DNA from: JBBQKI01 sp038326725
GTDB taxonomy: Bacteria > Bacteroidota > Bacteroidia > Flavobacteriales > Flavobacteriaceae
Direction: 5' to 3'
Assembly (NCBI GenBank): GCA_038326725.1
Contig: JBBQKI010000001.1
Coordinates: forward strand, 1-64,000
DNA: 64,000 bases
Shown: piece after piece, positions 49,280 to 58,090 of the stretch
Position numbering within the stretch: the stretch's first letter is position 1
How the letters are laid out: each line of letters starts with the position of its first letter
Notes under the pieces: generated by a model
Databases searched by the model: none
Seen by the model: the letters and a program-made list of their open reading frames with translations, nothing else
Told to the model about the DNA's origin: nothing
Translations under genes and position numbers: made by a program

Positions 49280-52099
49280 ATGAGACCATATCTCATTTCT
49301 TTTTTAGTTTGTACCTTAATATTGTTTACAAATATTCTCATTGCCCAAAACAAACAGGATTATTATGTTGTTGTTAGACCCGGATATTCTTTGGAACCTA
49401 CACAGACAACAACAAATCCAGATCAAACACTAAACCTTCAATTTATTGACAACGATCTTGAAAACTTTTTCAGCAACATACCTGTGTACTATTTTGCAAA
49501 AGAGTTTCCAACTGCCCAAAGCACCTATTTGCAAAGGGTTTATAGGGTTATCCTAAACAACGGCACGCATTTAGGAAACATCTTTAATCTTGAAGAAGTT
49601 GAATATGTTGAATTAATAATACCAGATGGGCCGTTGTACCTGCCCAATGATTATACTAATCTTGAAGGAAACCCTTTAAGCCAGTTGGATTTAATAAAAG
49701 CTCCTTTGGCCTGGAACATAACTCAGGGCGATCCTGGTGTTTTAGCAGCCATAGCAGATCATGGCTATATTGATGTATTACATGAAGATTTAGAAAATCA
49801 GATTTTTTATTATTCCGGAGAAGGTGCTACTGGGTCTCATGGTACGAAGGTAGCTGGCATGCTTTCCGCTCAGACCAATAATAATCTAGGAATAGCAGCA
49901 ATAGGATTTAATTCAAAACTTGCTGTTTTATCCGATAATTCATTATATAGTAATGAAATTTTGGATCTGGTTTCCATAACGGGAGTGAAAGTAATTAATT
50001 ATAGTGCTGGAAATTGTACTTACTCTCCCGTTGGGGCTGCGTTTTGGGAAGAAATCTGGGAAGTAAAAGGAGTGGTTGTAGTTTGCGCAGCTGGAAATGC
50101 AGTTAACAATGGCGGAGACTGTACTGGCGATCCAAATCAATATTATTACCCCGCTTCATACGATCATGCGATTTCAGTATCAGCTGTAGGCCATTTATTC
50201 CCTTTAGGCACAAATGATCCCGAATTAGGAATCACCAATTGGAAGGACGTTCACGAACGGGTCATAGGTGATCCCACATCTACTGCCCAACATAATGACA
50301 AGGTGGATATTTGCGCACCTGGGTATTACCTGACGACCACTTGGAACAATGACGAATACGGTGTTTCTGGAGCCACTAGCCCCGGTACTTCGCTATCCGC
50401 ACCAATGGTCGCAGGAGTTGTAGCATTAATGTTTGCTGTTAATCCCAATTTAACCCCAGATCAGGTAAGGGATATTTTAATGGACACGGCCGATGATATC
50501 TACCTAATCCCTGAAAACGCTCCCTATATTGGATTGCTCGGCGCGGGTCGTGTGAATGCGTATAGGGCTGTTTTGCAGGCGCAATGCCTTAATAACCCGA
50601 CTTCCGGGCTTAATTTGATGACCCGGAATTCCGATTTGGACACAGGGACGGAACCCGATCTTGAAACAGAATTTGTATGGCAAAGTACTGACATTTGGGT
50701 AAGAAACCAAGATGATGGCCGAAACATACAGGAACATCAAAACCCGGAATACGATGCCAATGACCCGAACTTTGTATATGTACGGGTAACCAATAACAGT
50801 TGCGAAACCTCATCGGGCAACGACCAGCTAAAGCTCTACTGGGCCAAGGCCAACACTTCTCTATCGTGGCCACAGCATTGGAACGGGACATTGTTCATTG
50901 AAGATCCCATTACCGATGAGGATATTTTAATGGGGGATGAAATCGCGACATTGAACATTCCTATATTGGAACCGGGCGAAGAAGCCATTTTGGAGTTTGA
51001 ATGGGACGTGCCAAACCCTGATGATTATTTGAACATCAACCCCAACCCTTGGCATTTTTGCCTATTGAGCCGGATTATTTCCACGGATGACCCGATGACC
51101 TTTCCCGAAGGAAGCGGTATCACACAAAATGTCACGAACAACAACAATATAGCCTGGAAAAACACCACGGTGGTCGATATTGTTCCAGGCACACCGTCCT
51201 GGATTGGTGGTGTCGTAGCGGTTGGCAACCCTTTCGCAATTGCAAAAGCCTACAAACTGGAACTGAAAAAACAAAGTAACGAGACGGGGGCTGCCATCTA
51301 CGACGAAGCGGAAGTGAGCTTTGAGATGGACGAGTTACTTTACAACGCTTGGGTAAGGGGCGGTAAACAAGGCTCCAATTTTGATTCGACCCGTGTTGCC
51401 AAAAAGAAAATCGTAAGGGGTAACAATGTGGTCTTAGACAATATCCTATTCGAGCCCCATGAGCTGGGCACGCTTTACCTAAGCTTCAACTTTCTTACCG
51501 AAGAACTGACGGACAAGCAAGAATACTTGTACCATGTCATACAAAAAGATGCCACTACCAACGAAATCCTTGGTGGGGAAACCTATGAGGTCAGGAAAAA
51601 ACCAAAGGATACGTTCACCGCAGATGCCGGGGACGACACGGAAATAGACAAGCACGAAAGCGTGACCATAAGCGCGGCGCAGATAAACGGGGCTGCCGTT
51701 TATAACTGGTACGACCCTCAGGGCAACCTTGTCCATACGGGCACGGACCTGACGGTCTCCCCCAATGTAACAATTACCTACAAACTGGAGCTTATTTCCG
51801 ATAGCGATGGCTACAAGGATTACGATGAAGTGGAAGTGGCCGTAAACCCCTACAAATTTGAAAACCTGATCCCCAATCCCGCCACAACTCAAGTAACGGT
51901 AAATTACATTGCCGATGAAGCAGCCTCTGCGTATTTGATGGTAGCAAGTACGGTTACGGGAACCTCCAACAATTATATTCTGGATGTTCAGGAATCAAGT
52001 ATAAACCTGGATATAACTTTATATCCGTCCGGCTTGTACTCTATTGCCCTTATGTGCGACGGCGAGATCGTGGATTCAAAAAACCTAGCAAAACAATAA
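49280..52099 (+). CDS. S8 family serine peptidase with T9SS sorting domain
   Basis: A 939-residue secreted subtilase. Signal peptide residues 1-22 (ending NILIAQ), a propeptide-like region to ~135, then the catalytic domain with D160 (AAIADHGYID), H187 (GSHGTKVAGM), oxyanion Asn in CAAGNA and S371 (GTSLSAPMVAGV). Residues ~440-850 form beta-sandwich modules of unclear type, including a PKD-like stretch (TFTADAGDDTEIDKHESVTISA) at ~775-860. The last ~80 residues are a T9SS type A sorting tail (NLIPNPATTQVTVNYI). Base use changes near the end of the peptidase part. Confidence 0.93.
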   Translation: MRPYLISFLVCTLILFTNILIAQNKQDYYVVVRPGYSLEPTQTTTNPDQTLNLQFIDNDLENFFSNIPVYYFAKEFPTAQSTYLQRVYRVILNNGTHLGNIFNLEEVEYVELIIPDGPLYLPNDYTNLEGNPLSQLDLIKAPLAWNITQGDPGVLAAIADHGYIDVLHEDLENQIFYYSGEGATGSHGTKVAGMLSAQTNNNLGIAAIGFNSKLAVLSDNSLYSNEILDLVSITGVKVINYSAGNCTYSPVGAAFWEEIWEVKGVVVVCAAGNAVNNGGDCTGDPNQYYYPASYDHAISVSAVGHLFPLGTNDPELGITNWKDVHERVIGDPTSTAQHNDKVDICAPGYYLTTTWNNDEYGVSGATSPGTSLSAPMVAGVVALMFAVNPNLTPDQVRDILMDTADDIYLIPENAPYIGLLGAGRVNAYRAVLQAQCLNNPTSGLNLMTRNSDLDTGTEPDLETEFVWQSTDIWVRNQDDGRNIQEHQNPEYDANDPNFVYVRVTNNSCETSSGNDQLKLYWAKANTSLSWPQHWNGTLFIEDPITDEDILMGDEIATLNIPILEPGEEAILEFEWDVPNPDDYLNINPNPWHFCLLSRIISTDDPMTFPEGSGITQNVTNNNNIAWKNTTVVDIVPGTPSWIGGVVAVGNPFAIAKAYKLELKKQSNETGAAIYDEAEVSFEMDELLYNAWVRGGKQGSNFDSTRVAKKKIVRGNNVVLDNILFEPHELGTLYLSFNFLTEELTDKQEYLYHVIQKDATTNEILGGETYEVRKKPKDTFTADAGDDTEIDKHESVTISAAQINGAAVYNWYDPQGNLVHTGTDLTVSPNVTITYKLELISDSDGYKDYDEVEVAVNPYKFENLIPNPATTQVTVNYIADEAASAYLMVASTVTGTSNNYILDVQESSINLDITLYPSGLYSIALMCDGEIVDSKNLAKQ

Positions 52100-52119
52100 T
52101 CCCAAAAATCATCCACTCC

Positions 52120-52812
52120 ATGAAAACAATAGCAATATTTCTATTTTTGGCAACAACACATTTTTGTTTTGCCCAAGCCCCTGAACTGCTTGACAACGAC
52201 TGGTACCTTCAGAATGTAATTATAGACGGGAATGATAATCCCCCACCTTCCAATGATGAAGTCAACGAAGTTATTGCTGAATTTTTTGTTGATAGCTTTG
52301 GTACTTTGGTGTGCAATAATTTAGTTGGATTGGTTGCGTACAACAATCAAAATTTCAATTTTACAAAACCTTTGGAGCAAACTTTATTACCATGCAATAT
52401 GCAAGTAAACCAAGATTTTGAAGTTCTTTATTTCAGCTTTTATTATAGCAATCAAACAGAACCTTTTAGTTATTTAATCACAACAGAGGGCAACGGCAGC
52501 AAAACCTTGACGGTAACCTCCGCCAGTGGCGATGAAGCTGTTTATGGGAATGAAATGCTTTCAAATGCAGATATTTCAAAACAATTGTTTTCCATTTATC
52601 CAAACCCGGCAAAAGAAAAACTTTTTATCCAACTTGAAAATGGCGGGGATTTTAAAATAAAGGTTTATGGCCTTGACGGCAAATTGCTTTTAAGCGAAAG
52701 CGGATTAAATAAAAAAACGGTCGCAATCGAAACCCTAAGCCCCGGGGTTTATTTTGCGTTGCTGGAAACCGAAACAGGCCAGGTAGAAACTAAAAAATTC
52801 ATAAAAGAATAA
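52120..52812 (+). CDS. secreted protein with T9SS type A sorting domain
   Basis: A 230-residue exported protein. The ATG at 52120 is chosen because it gives a proper signal peptide (MKTIAIFLFLATTHFCFAQ); the earlier part of the frame overlaps the subtilase end. A ~120-residue beta-rich domain starts LLDNDWYLQNVIIDGNDNPPPSNDEV, a Cys pair follows, and a T9SS tail (FSIYPNPAKEKLFIQLE ... GVYFALLETETGQVETKKFIKE) ends it. Its N-terminal domain resembles the protein at 24630 (WYL..V.VDG, Cys positions), so both belong to one small family. Followed by a terminator at 52844. Confidence 0.85.
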   Translation: MKTIAIFLFLATTHFCFAQAPELLDNDWYLQNVIIDGNDNPPPSNDEVNEVIAEFFVDSFGTLVCNNLVGLVAYNNQNFNFTKPLEQTLLPCNMQVNQDFEVLYFSFYYSNQTEPFSYLITTEGNGSKTLTVTSASGDEAVYGNEMLSNADISKQLFSIYPNPAKEKLFIQLENGGDFKIKVYGLDGKLLLSESGLNKKTVAIETLSPGVYFALLETETGQVETKKFIKE

Positions 52813-52843
52813 CGACAAACCAAAATGTTTGCGTTACTTAAAT

Positions 52844-52868
52844 GGCCGCAATGAACTGCGGCCTTTTT
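52844..52868 (+). terminator. Rho-independent terminator
   Basis: A 7-bp G+C-rich stem GGCCGCA (52844-52850) with TGCGGCC (52857-52863), loop ATGAAC, then TTTTT. Separates the T9SS protein gene from recA. Confidence 0.88.
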
Positions 52869-52973
52869 ATTTTCACAGCTGTTAACAAAAAACCTTTCCG
52901 CTGGGAATTTCCTTTTGCGCTCCCATAAAGAAATAGTATTTTAGCTTACATATTATTTTAACAAAAACCGAAC

Positions 52974-53978
52974 ATGAGCACCGAAAAAGAAGCAAAACTG
53001 AAAGCCCTAAAACTTACACTTGATAAACTTGACAAAACTTACGGCAAAGGGACCGTAATGAAAATGGGGGACCGTGCTGTAGAAGATGTCGAGGTAATAC
53101 CCACCGGCTCTTTGGGGCTGGACGTTGCGTTGGGCGTGGGCGGCTACCCAAGGGGAAGGGTCATCGAAATTTATGGCCCGGAATCTTCCGGGAAAACAAC
53201 ACTTACACTCCACGCCATCGCGGAAGCACAAAAAAAAGGCGGCATCGCTGCCTTTATTGATGCAGAGCATGCTTTTGACCGTGGCTATGCCGAAAAACTG
53301 GGGGTGGATATAGAAAACCTGATTATTTCGCAACCCGACAACGGCGAACAGGCTTTGGAAATTGCCGATAACCTGATTCGAAGCGGGGCGATAGACATTG
53401 TAGTAATCGATTCTGTTGCGGCATTGACCCCTAAAAGTGAGATTGAAGGCGAGATGGGCGACAGCAAAATGGGACTTCACGCCCGTTTGATGAGCCAAGC
53501 GCTTCGTAAACTTACGGGATCTATCAGCAAAACAAAATGCACGGTGATTTTCATAAACCAGTTGCGAGAAAAAATTGGCGTGATGTTCGGCAATCCCGAA
53601 ACTACCACAGGCGGAAACGCACTAAAATTTTATGCCTCGGTACGTTTGGACATTCGCCGTTCTACCCAGATAAAAGATGCGGACAGCAATGCGTTAGGGA
53701 ACAAAACCCGTGTAAAAGTGGTAAAGAACAAAGTGGCCCCGCCTTTCAAACAAGCGGAATTCGACATTATGTATGGCACCGGCATTTCCAAAGTTGGTGA
53801 AGTGGTGGACCTGGGGGTGGATTTTGAAATTATTAAGAAAAGTGGCTCCTGGTTCAGTTATGACGAAACCAAACTTGGCCAAGGCCGAGATGCCGTGAAA
53901 ACCCTGCTTTCGGACAACCCCGACCTGATGGAAGAGCTGGAACAAAAAATAAAGGAGGCCATTACCGCAATAAAATAG
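52974..53978 (+). CDS. recA: recombinase RecA
   Basis: The homologous recombination and SOS ATPase, 334 residues. Walker A is GPESSGKTT (68-76), with IDAEHAFDRGYA, loop 1 (EGEMGDSKMGLHARLMSQALRKLTG) and the TTGGNALKFYASVRLDIRR DNA-binding loop 2. The short Asp/Glu-rich C-terminus is present. It lies in a single-gene unit between the T9SS protein and the sigma factor; a TATTTTAG element upstream is a weak promoter match. No LexA box is obvious. Confidence 0.98.
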   Translation: MSTEKEAKLKALKLTLDKLDKTYGKGTVMKMGDRAVEDVEVIPTGSLGLDVALGVGGYPRGRVIEIYGPESSGKTTLTLHAIAEAQKKGGIAAFIDAEHAFDRGYAEKLGVDIENLIISQPDNGEQALEIADNLIRSGAIDIVVIDSVAALTPKSEIEGEMGDSKMGLHARLMSQALRKLTGSISKTKCTVIFINQLREKIGVMFGNPETTTGGNALKFYASVRLDIRRSTQIKDADSNALGNKTRVKVVKNKVAPPFKQAEFDIMYGTGISKVGEVVDLGVDFEIIKKSGSWFSYDETKLGQGRDAVKTLLSDNPDLMEELEQKIKEAITAIK

Positions 53979-54108
53979 TAAATTCATTCTGCTAACGCAA
54001 CCATTTTTTGATCCCGGCATCTACCCTATGTAGAAACCTTGAGTATTATGGTTGCCCTCTTTTCGCTGTAGCAGAGGTAATTACAACAAATTAATCAAGG
54101 TACCGCAG

Positions 54109-54642
54109 TTGACTTTAGACGAGCTTATCATACAATGTAAGAAGCAGGATGCTAAGGCACAAGGCGAATTATACACCCGTTTTAGCGGTACGTTATTTGC
54201 TGTTTGCCTTAAATATTCGTCCAATTATGCAGAGGCCGAGGATAGTTTGCAAGATGCCTTTCTTACAATTTTCAGGACAGTGGGACAGTTTAAGGAAAAA
54301 GGTTCTTTTGAAGGTTGGATGAAACGGATTGCCGTAAACACCGTGCTTCAAAAATACAGGAAACAAAAGGTTTTTGACATTGCGAGGGAAGACCAAATCG
54401 AAGATGCAGAGGTCGAGATTGAGACCGATGAAATCCCTTTGGATTTTTTGTTGAAAATAATCCAAGAATTGCCGGACCGTTACCGATTGGTTTTCAACAT
54501 GTACGTGATGGACGGGTATTCACATAAAGAAATTGCTGAAATGCTGGAAATTTCCGATGGCACTTCAAAATCAAATTTGGCCCGCGCAAGAGGAATTTTG
54601 AAAATTAAAGTGGAGGGTTACAAAACCCAAAATATAAATTGA
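54109..54642 (+). CDS. RNA polymerase sigma-70 family factor (ECF type)
   Basis: A 177-residue sigma factor. No ATG is available in frame near the start, so the TTG at 54109 is preferred (AAGG lies 8 bases before it, and LTLDELIIQCKKQDAKAQGELYTRF is the usual opening). Region 2 runs KYSSNYAEAEDSLQDAFLTIFRTVGQFKEKGSFEGWMKRIA, region 4 ELPDRYRLVFNMYVMDGYSHKEIAEMLEISDGTSKSNLARAR. It belongs to the Bacteroidota group often coupled to membrane anti-sigma proteins. The gene ends 39 bases before the membrane/beta-barrel gene, its likely partner. Confidence 0.9.
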   Translation: MTLDELIIQCKKQDAKAQGELYTRFSGTLFAVCLKYSSNYAEAEDSLQDAFLTIFRTVGQFKEKGSFEGWMKRIAVNTVLQKYRKQKVFDIAREDQIEDAEVEIETDEIPLDFLLKIIQELPDRYRLVFNMYVMDGYSHKEIAEMLEISDGTSKSNLARARGILKIKVEGYKTQNIN

Positions 54643-54680
54643 ACGTATAAACAATAACAGAACTGCCTTTCCGGCTCAAG

Positions 54681-56180
54681 ATGAAAGAAAAAAAGCACAT
54701 AGACGAGCTTTTTAAAGACCGCTTCAAAAACTTTGAAGCCTCTCCCTCTCCAAAGGTTTGGGAAAATATTGCTGCCCAATTGAGAAAAGACAGGGAAGAC
54801 CGAAAAGTTGTCCCCCTTTGGATAAAACTGGGTGGGGTTGCAGCTGTTTTAGCTTTACTTTTTACCATTGGGAATTCGGTATTCAATTACTCAACCCTAG
54901 AAAATCCTATCATTACCAATGAAGAGATTAAAATTCCCGTTAAAGGCGATTCTGAAATCCTTCAAAAAGAAAAGGTTAAATCCACCGAAATTACTTCGGA
55001 AGACTTGAAAATCCATTTAAAAGAAAGTGAAACCAATGCCGATGCAAAATCTTCAAAAAAGGATTTTTCAACTGAAAAGAATTTCAACAAAACCTCGGAT
55101 TCCAAAAATGCTGTAGCTGTTGAAAAAGAAACTGTAACATCTTTAAAAACTAAAGAGGGTGCGATTAAGAATGAAAATGAGGTTTCGGAAAAAATAACCG
55201 CAAAAGAAGCCCTTGCCCTACAAAAAGAAAAAGAGAGTATTTCTGAAAAAGAAAAATCCGTAATTGTTCAAAAGAACTCTACCGAAATTATAGCTGCAAA
55301 TAAAACAAAAACCGACAAAATCGGAAACGAAATAATCAATCTAATTGTTGAAGAAAATACCGAAATAACCAAAACCGAAGAGCCGAAAAAGAAAACCTCA
55401 ATCTTCGATGCCATCGAGGAACAAAACAGCGAAGATGCCATCGTAAAAAACCCAGAACCTGAAAACCGGTGGAGCGTATTGCCTAACGTGGCACCAGTTT
55501 ATTACAGCAGTTTGGGGAATGGTTCCTCTCTCGACCCATCTTTTGCGGACAATGAACAGAGCGGAGATGTCAATATGAGTTACGGCGTGCAGGTAAGTTA
55601 TGCCATCAGCAATCGTTTGAGTATCCGTTCGGGCCTTAGCAATGTGGACCTCAGCTATTCTACAGGCGGGATTGACCTTGGCACTGGACCTGTTTCCGTG
55701 GCACTACGTTCCGTGGATTACGGCAATAACGAAATTGTTCTTACCGCCTTTGATAAGGGGGAGCTGAATATGCCTCCGCCCGGGAGCGGTTTTGGCAATA
55801 TCATCCCAAAATCTACACAGGGAAATGCCCAGATTCTTCAAAACATCAATTATTATGAAGTGCCGCTTGAGTTAAAATATGCGCTGTTCAGCAATAAATT
55901 GGGCGTAAACTTAATTGGTGGATTAAGCACTTTGTTTTTAGGAAACAATGAGATTTCGGTTCAAGCCGATGATTTCAAATCCGTATTAGGGGAGGCTAAC
56001 AATCTTTCCTCGGTCAGTTTCACCACCAATGTTGGATTGGGGCTGGATTACAAAATTTCAAAAAGGTTTTTATTCAACATTGAGCCGATGTTCAAATACC
56101 AGTTAAATCCGTACACGGATGCATCAAATTTCAAACCTTATTATATAGGGGTTTATACAGGTTTTAGTTTTAAGTTTTAG
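54681..56180 (+). CDS. membrane helix-plus-outer-membrane barrel protein (possible anti-sigma)
   Basis: A 499-residue protein with unusual layout. Residues 1-45 are cytoplasmic and charged (ELFKDRFKNFEASPSPKVWENIAAQL). One membrane helix covers about 48-67. Residues 75-240 are a Lys/Glu/Thr-rich, probably extended linker crossing the periplasm. Residues ~260-499 are beta-rich (YGVQVSYAISNRLSIRSGLS, YYEVPLELKYALFSNKLGVNLIGG, FLFNIEPMFKYQLNP) and end GVYTGFSFKF, the mark of an outer-membrane barrel. Position after the sigma factor suggests an anti-sigma or sensor role. This is inference; no anti-sigma motif is certain. Confidence 0.75.
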   Translation: MKEKKHIDELFKDRFKNFEASPSPKVWENIAAQLRKDREDRKVVPLWIKLGGVAAVLALLFTIGNSVFNYSTLENPIITNEEIKIPVKGDSEILQKEKVKSTEITSEDLKIHLKESETNADAKSSKKDFSTEKNFNKTSDSKNAVAVEKETVTSLKTKEGAIKNENEVSEKITAKEALALQKEKESISEKEKSVIVQKNSTEIIAANKTKTDKIGNEIINLIVEENTEITKTEEPKKKTSIFDAIEEQNSEDAIVKNPEPENRWSVLPNVAPVYYSSLGNGSSLDPSFADNEQSGDVNMSYGVQVSYAISNRLSIRSGLSNVDLSYSTGGIDLGTGPVSVALRSVDYGNNEIVLTAFDKGELNMPPPGSGFGNIIPKSTQGNAQILQNINYYEVPLELKYALFSNKLGVNLIGGLSTLFLGNNEISVQADDFKSVLGEANNLSSVSFTTNVGLGLDYKISKRFLFNIEPMFKYQLNPYTDASNFKPYYIGVYTGFSFKF

Positions 56181-56229
56181 GTTAGTTTTTTTATTGGTAA
56201 GTTTGGAGTAATTCAAACAATGATGAGAG

Positions 56230-56268
56230 AAAAACCGTTCTTCGCCATAGAACGGTTTTTTTTATTGT
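56230..56268 (+). terminator. Rho-independent terminator
   Basis: Stem AAAAACCGTTCT (56230-56241) with AGAACGGTTTTT (56249-56260), seven-base loop, then more T. It ends the sigma-linked gene; the facing acyltransferase gene (56291, minus) may also use it from the other side. Confidence 0.88.
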
Positions 56269-56290
56269 GGAAATTTTTCACAGAGAAAAC

Positions 56291-57031
56291 TTATACCGTG
56301 GGGTTTATCAATTCCCGATAAATAACATCGTGGGCCTGGGTTTTCAGTTTCTTTTTGTCTTCCAGCAAAAGACCGCCCGTGGGAATAATACCATGGATTT
56401 TGACCCGCATCTTCCCTGGATTTCCGGAAAAAAATTGATATGAAAACCGCTTTTTATTATCGTGAAAGGTCATGGGCGCAATCGGGATTTTATGCTCAAT
56501 AGCCAAACGGAAAGCTCCGTCTTTGAATTCATCCATCAATAAACTTTCATCATCTGGAACGCCGCCTTCCGGAAAAATACAAACGCTCAACCCCTGCTTC
56601 AGTTTTTGTTCGGCCCTTTCAAAAACATCGCGACGGCTTTTGATGCTTTTGCGGTCCACGAGGATGCAGGTGCGTTTGTAAAAAAAACCGAACAACGGGA
56701 TTTTTGCCAGTTCCTTTTTTCCCACAAAAACGAAAGGGTTTTTTACCACATAGAGCATCAGCATAATATCCGCCATAGAGGTGTGGTTGGCTACAAACAT
56801 ATAGCTTTCGCCCTTTTTATAAAAAATTTCCCGCTTGATTTTAGGATAAAAACCCATTCCGAAAAGGATGATTTTTGCCCACACCCGTGCAAGTTTAAAA
56901 AAATACGGGTACCACTTTTCCCGCAGAATGCTGATAAACAATAATGGGAACATTAAAAGGATTGGTATGGTCACCAAAAAATAGAACCAAATCCTGTAAA
57001 GCGTGGTTAAAGAGTACCGGAATAATTTCAT
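56291..57031 (-). CDS. lysophospholipid acyltransferase (PlsC family)
   Basis: A 246-residue membrane acyltransferase with the ATG at 57031 chosen (MKLFRYSLTTLYRIWFYFLVTIP); 12 more in-frame codons exist. A membrane helix covers about 10-35. The motif NHTSMADI is the standard HX4D, FYKRTCILVDRKSI follows as the second block, and FPEGG as the third. It would make phosphatidic acid or re-acylate lysolipids. A different paralogue with HX4E is at 19760. It is divergent from trpS (90-base spacer). Confidence 0.88.
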   Translation of the reverse strand: MKLFRYSLTTLYRIWFYFLVTIPILLMFPLLFISILREKWYPYFFKLARVWAKIILFGMGFYPKIKREIFYKKGESYMFVANHTSMADIMLMLYVVKNPFVFVGKKELAKIPLFGFFYKRTCILVDRKSIKSRRDVFERAEQKLKQGLSVCIFPEGGVPDDESLLMDEFKDGAFRLAIEHKIPIAPMTFHDNKKRFSYQFFSGNPGKMRVKIHGIIPTGGLLLEDKKKLKTQAHDVIYRELINPTV

Positions 57032-57121
57032 CAGCGTTTTCAAAAGTAAGGATTTGAACAATGCCAATGCGCTAAAAAAAGTACCTTTACAAAAAAATAA
57101 TACAGTTTTAAAAAAAATAAA

Positions 57122-58090
57122 ATGTCGAGAATTTTAACGGGAATACAGAGCACTGGAACACCACATTTGGGAAATATTTTGGGGGCAATAGTACCTGCAA
57201 TCCAAATGGCAAACGACCCAAAAAATGATTCTTTTTTGTTCATTGCAGATATGCATTCCCTCACGCAAATAAAAGATTCCTGCCTACTTCGCACCAATAC
57301 CCATAGTGTGGCCGCAACTTGGCTCGCTTTTGGCTTGGACATTGAAAAAGCAGTTTTTTATCGCCAAAGCGATGTGCCGCAAACCGCAGAACTTTCTTGG
57401 TATTTGAGTTGTTTTTATCCTTATCAGCGATTAACGCTGGCGCATTCCTTTAAAGATAAAGCCGATAGATTGGACGATGTAAACGCAGGTTTATTCAGTT
57501 ACCCCATGTTGATGGCGGCAGATATCCTTTTGTACGATGCCGAGTTTGTGCCCGTGGGAAAAGACCAGTTGCAGCATATAGAAATGACCCGAGATGTGGC
57601 CTCCCGTTTTCATGCACAAATGGGCGAAACCTTTGTTTTGCCGGAAGCAAGAGTACAGGAAGAAACCATGTTAATTCCGGGGACGGACGGGACAAAAATG
57701 AGCAAATCAAAGAACAATATCATCAATATTTTTTTGCCGGAAAAGCAACTTAAAAAACAAGTATTAGGGATAGAAACAGACAGCACCCCGTTGGAAGAAC
57801 CCAAAAATCCGAACACTTGCAATGTGTTTGGTTTGTATAAATTATTGGCCGAGCCTGATGAAATTTCACAAATGCGAAAAAATTATGAAGGTGGGAATTA
57901 TGGCTACGGCCATGCTAAACAAACTTTGTTTGAACTCATCATTCAAAAGTTTTCTGAAGAAAGAACCCGCTATGAATATTTTATGGAAAATATTTCCGAA
58001 GTAGATAGCGCACTCATGGCCGGAGCAGAAAAAGCTAAGCAAACCGCAAATGAAGTTTTAAAAAGGGTCCGTAAAAAATTGGGATATTAA
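57122..58090 (+). CDS. trpS: tryptophan-tRNA ligase
   Basis: Class I synthetase, 322 residues. The HIGH-like motif is HLGN (from H15, in GTPHLGNI) and KMSKS is at 192-196 (TKMSKSKNN). The body matches TrpRS: LTGIQSTGTPHLGNILGA, YPYQRLTLAHSFKDKADRL, SYPMLMAADILLYDAEFVPVGKDQLQHIEMTRD. It overlaps dprA, on the other strand, by four bases at the end. The 322-residue length is usual for bacterial TrpRS. Confidence 0.97.
   Translation: MSRILTGIQSTGTPHLGNILGAIVPAIQMANDPKNDSFLFIADMHSLTQIKDSCLLRTNTHSVAATWLAFGLDIEKAVFYRQSDVPQTAELSWYLSCFYPYQRLTLAHSFKDKADRLDDVNAGLFSYPMLMAADILLYDAEFVPVGKDQLQHIEMTRDVASRFHAQMGETFVLPEARVQEETMLIPGTDGTKMSKSKNNIINIFLPEKQLKKQVLGIETDSTPLEEPKNPNTCNVFGLYKLLAEPDEISQMRKNYEGGNYGYGHAKQTLFELIIQKFSEERTRYEYFMENISEVDSALMAGAEKAKQTANEVLKRVRKKLGY

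Noticed and set aside
52054..52119. Upstream extension of the small T9SS protein
   Set aside because: It overlaps the end of the subtilase gene and moves the signal peptide inside the chain.
54052..54108. Earlier TTG start for the sigma factor
   Set aside because: The added 19 residues (PSFRCSRGNYNKL...) do not resemble sigma factors, and the TTG at 54109 has an AAGG before it.
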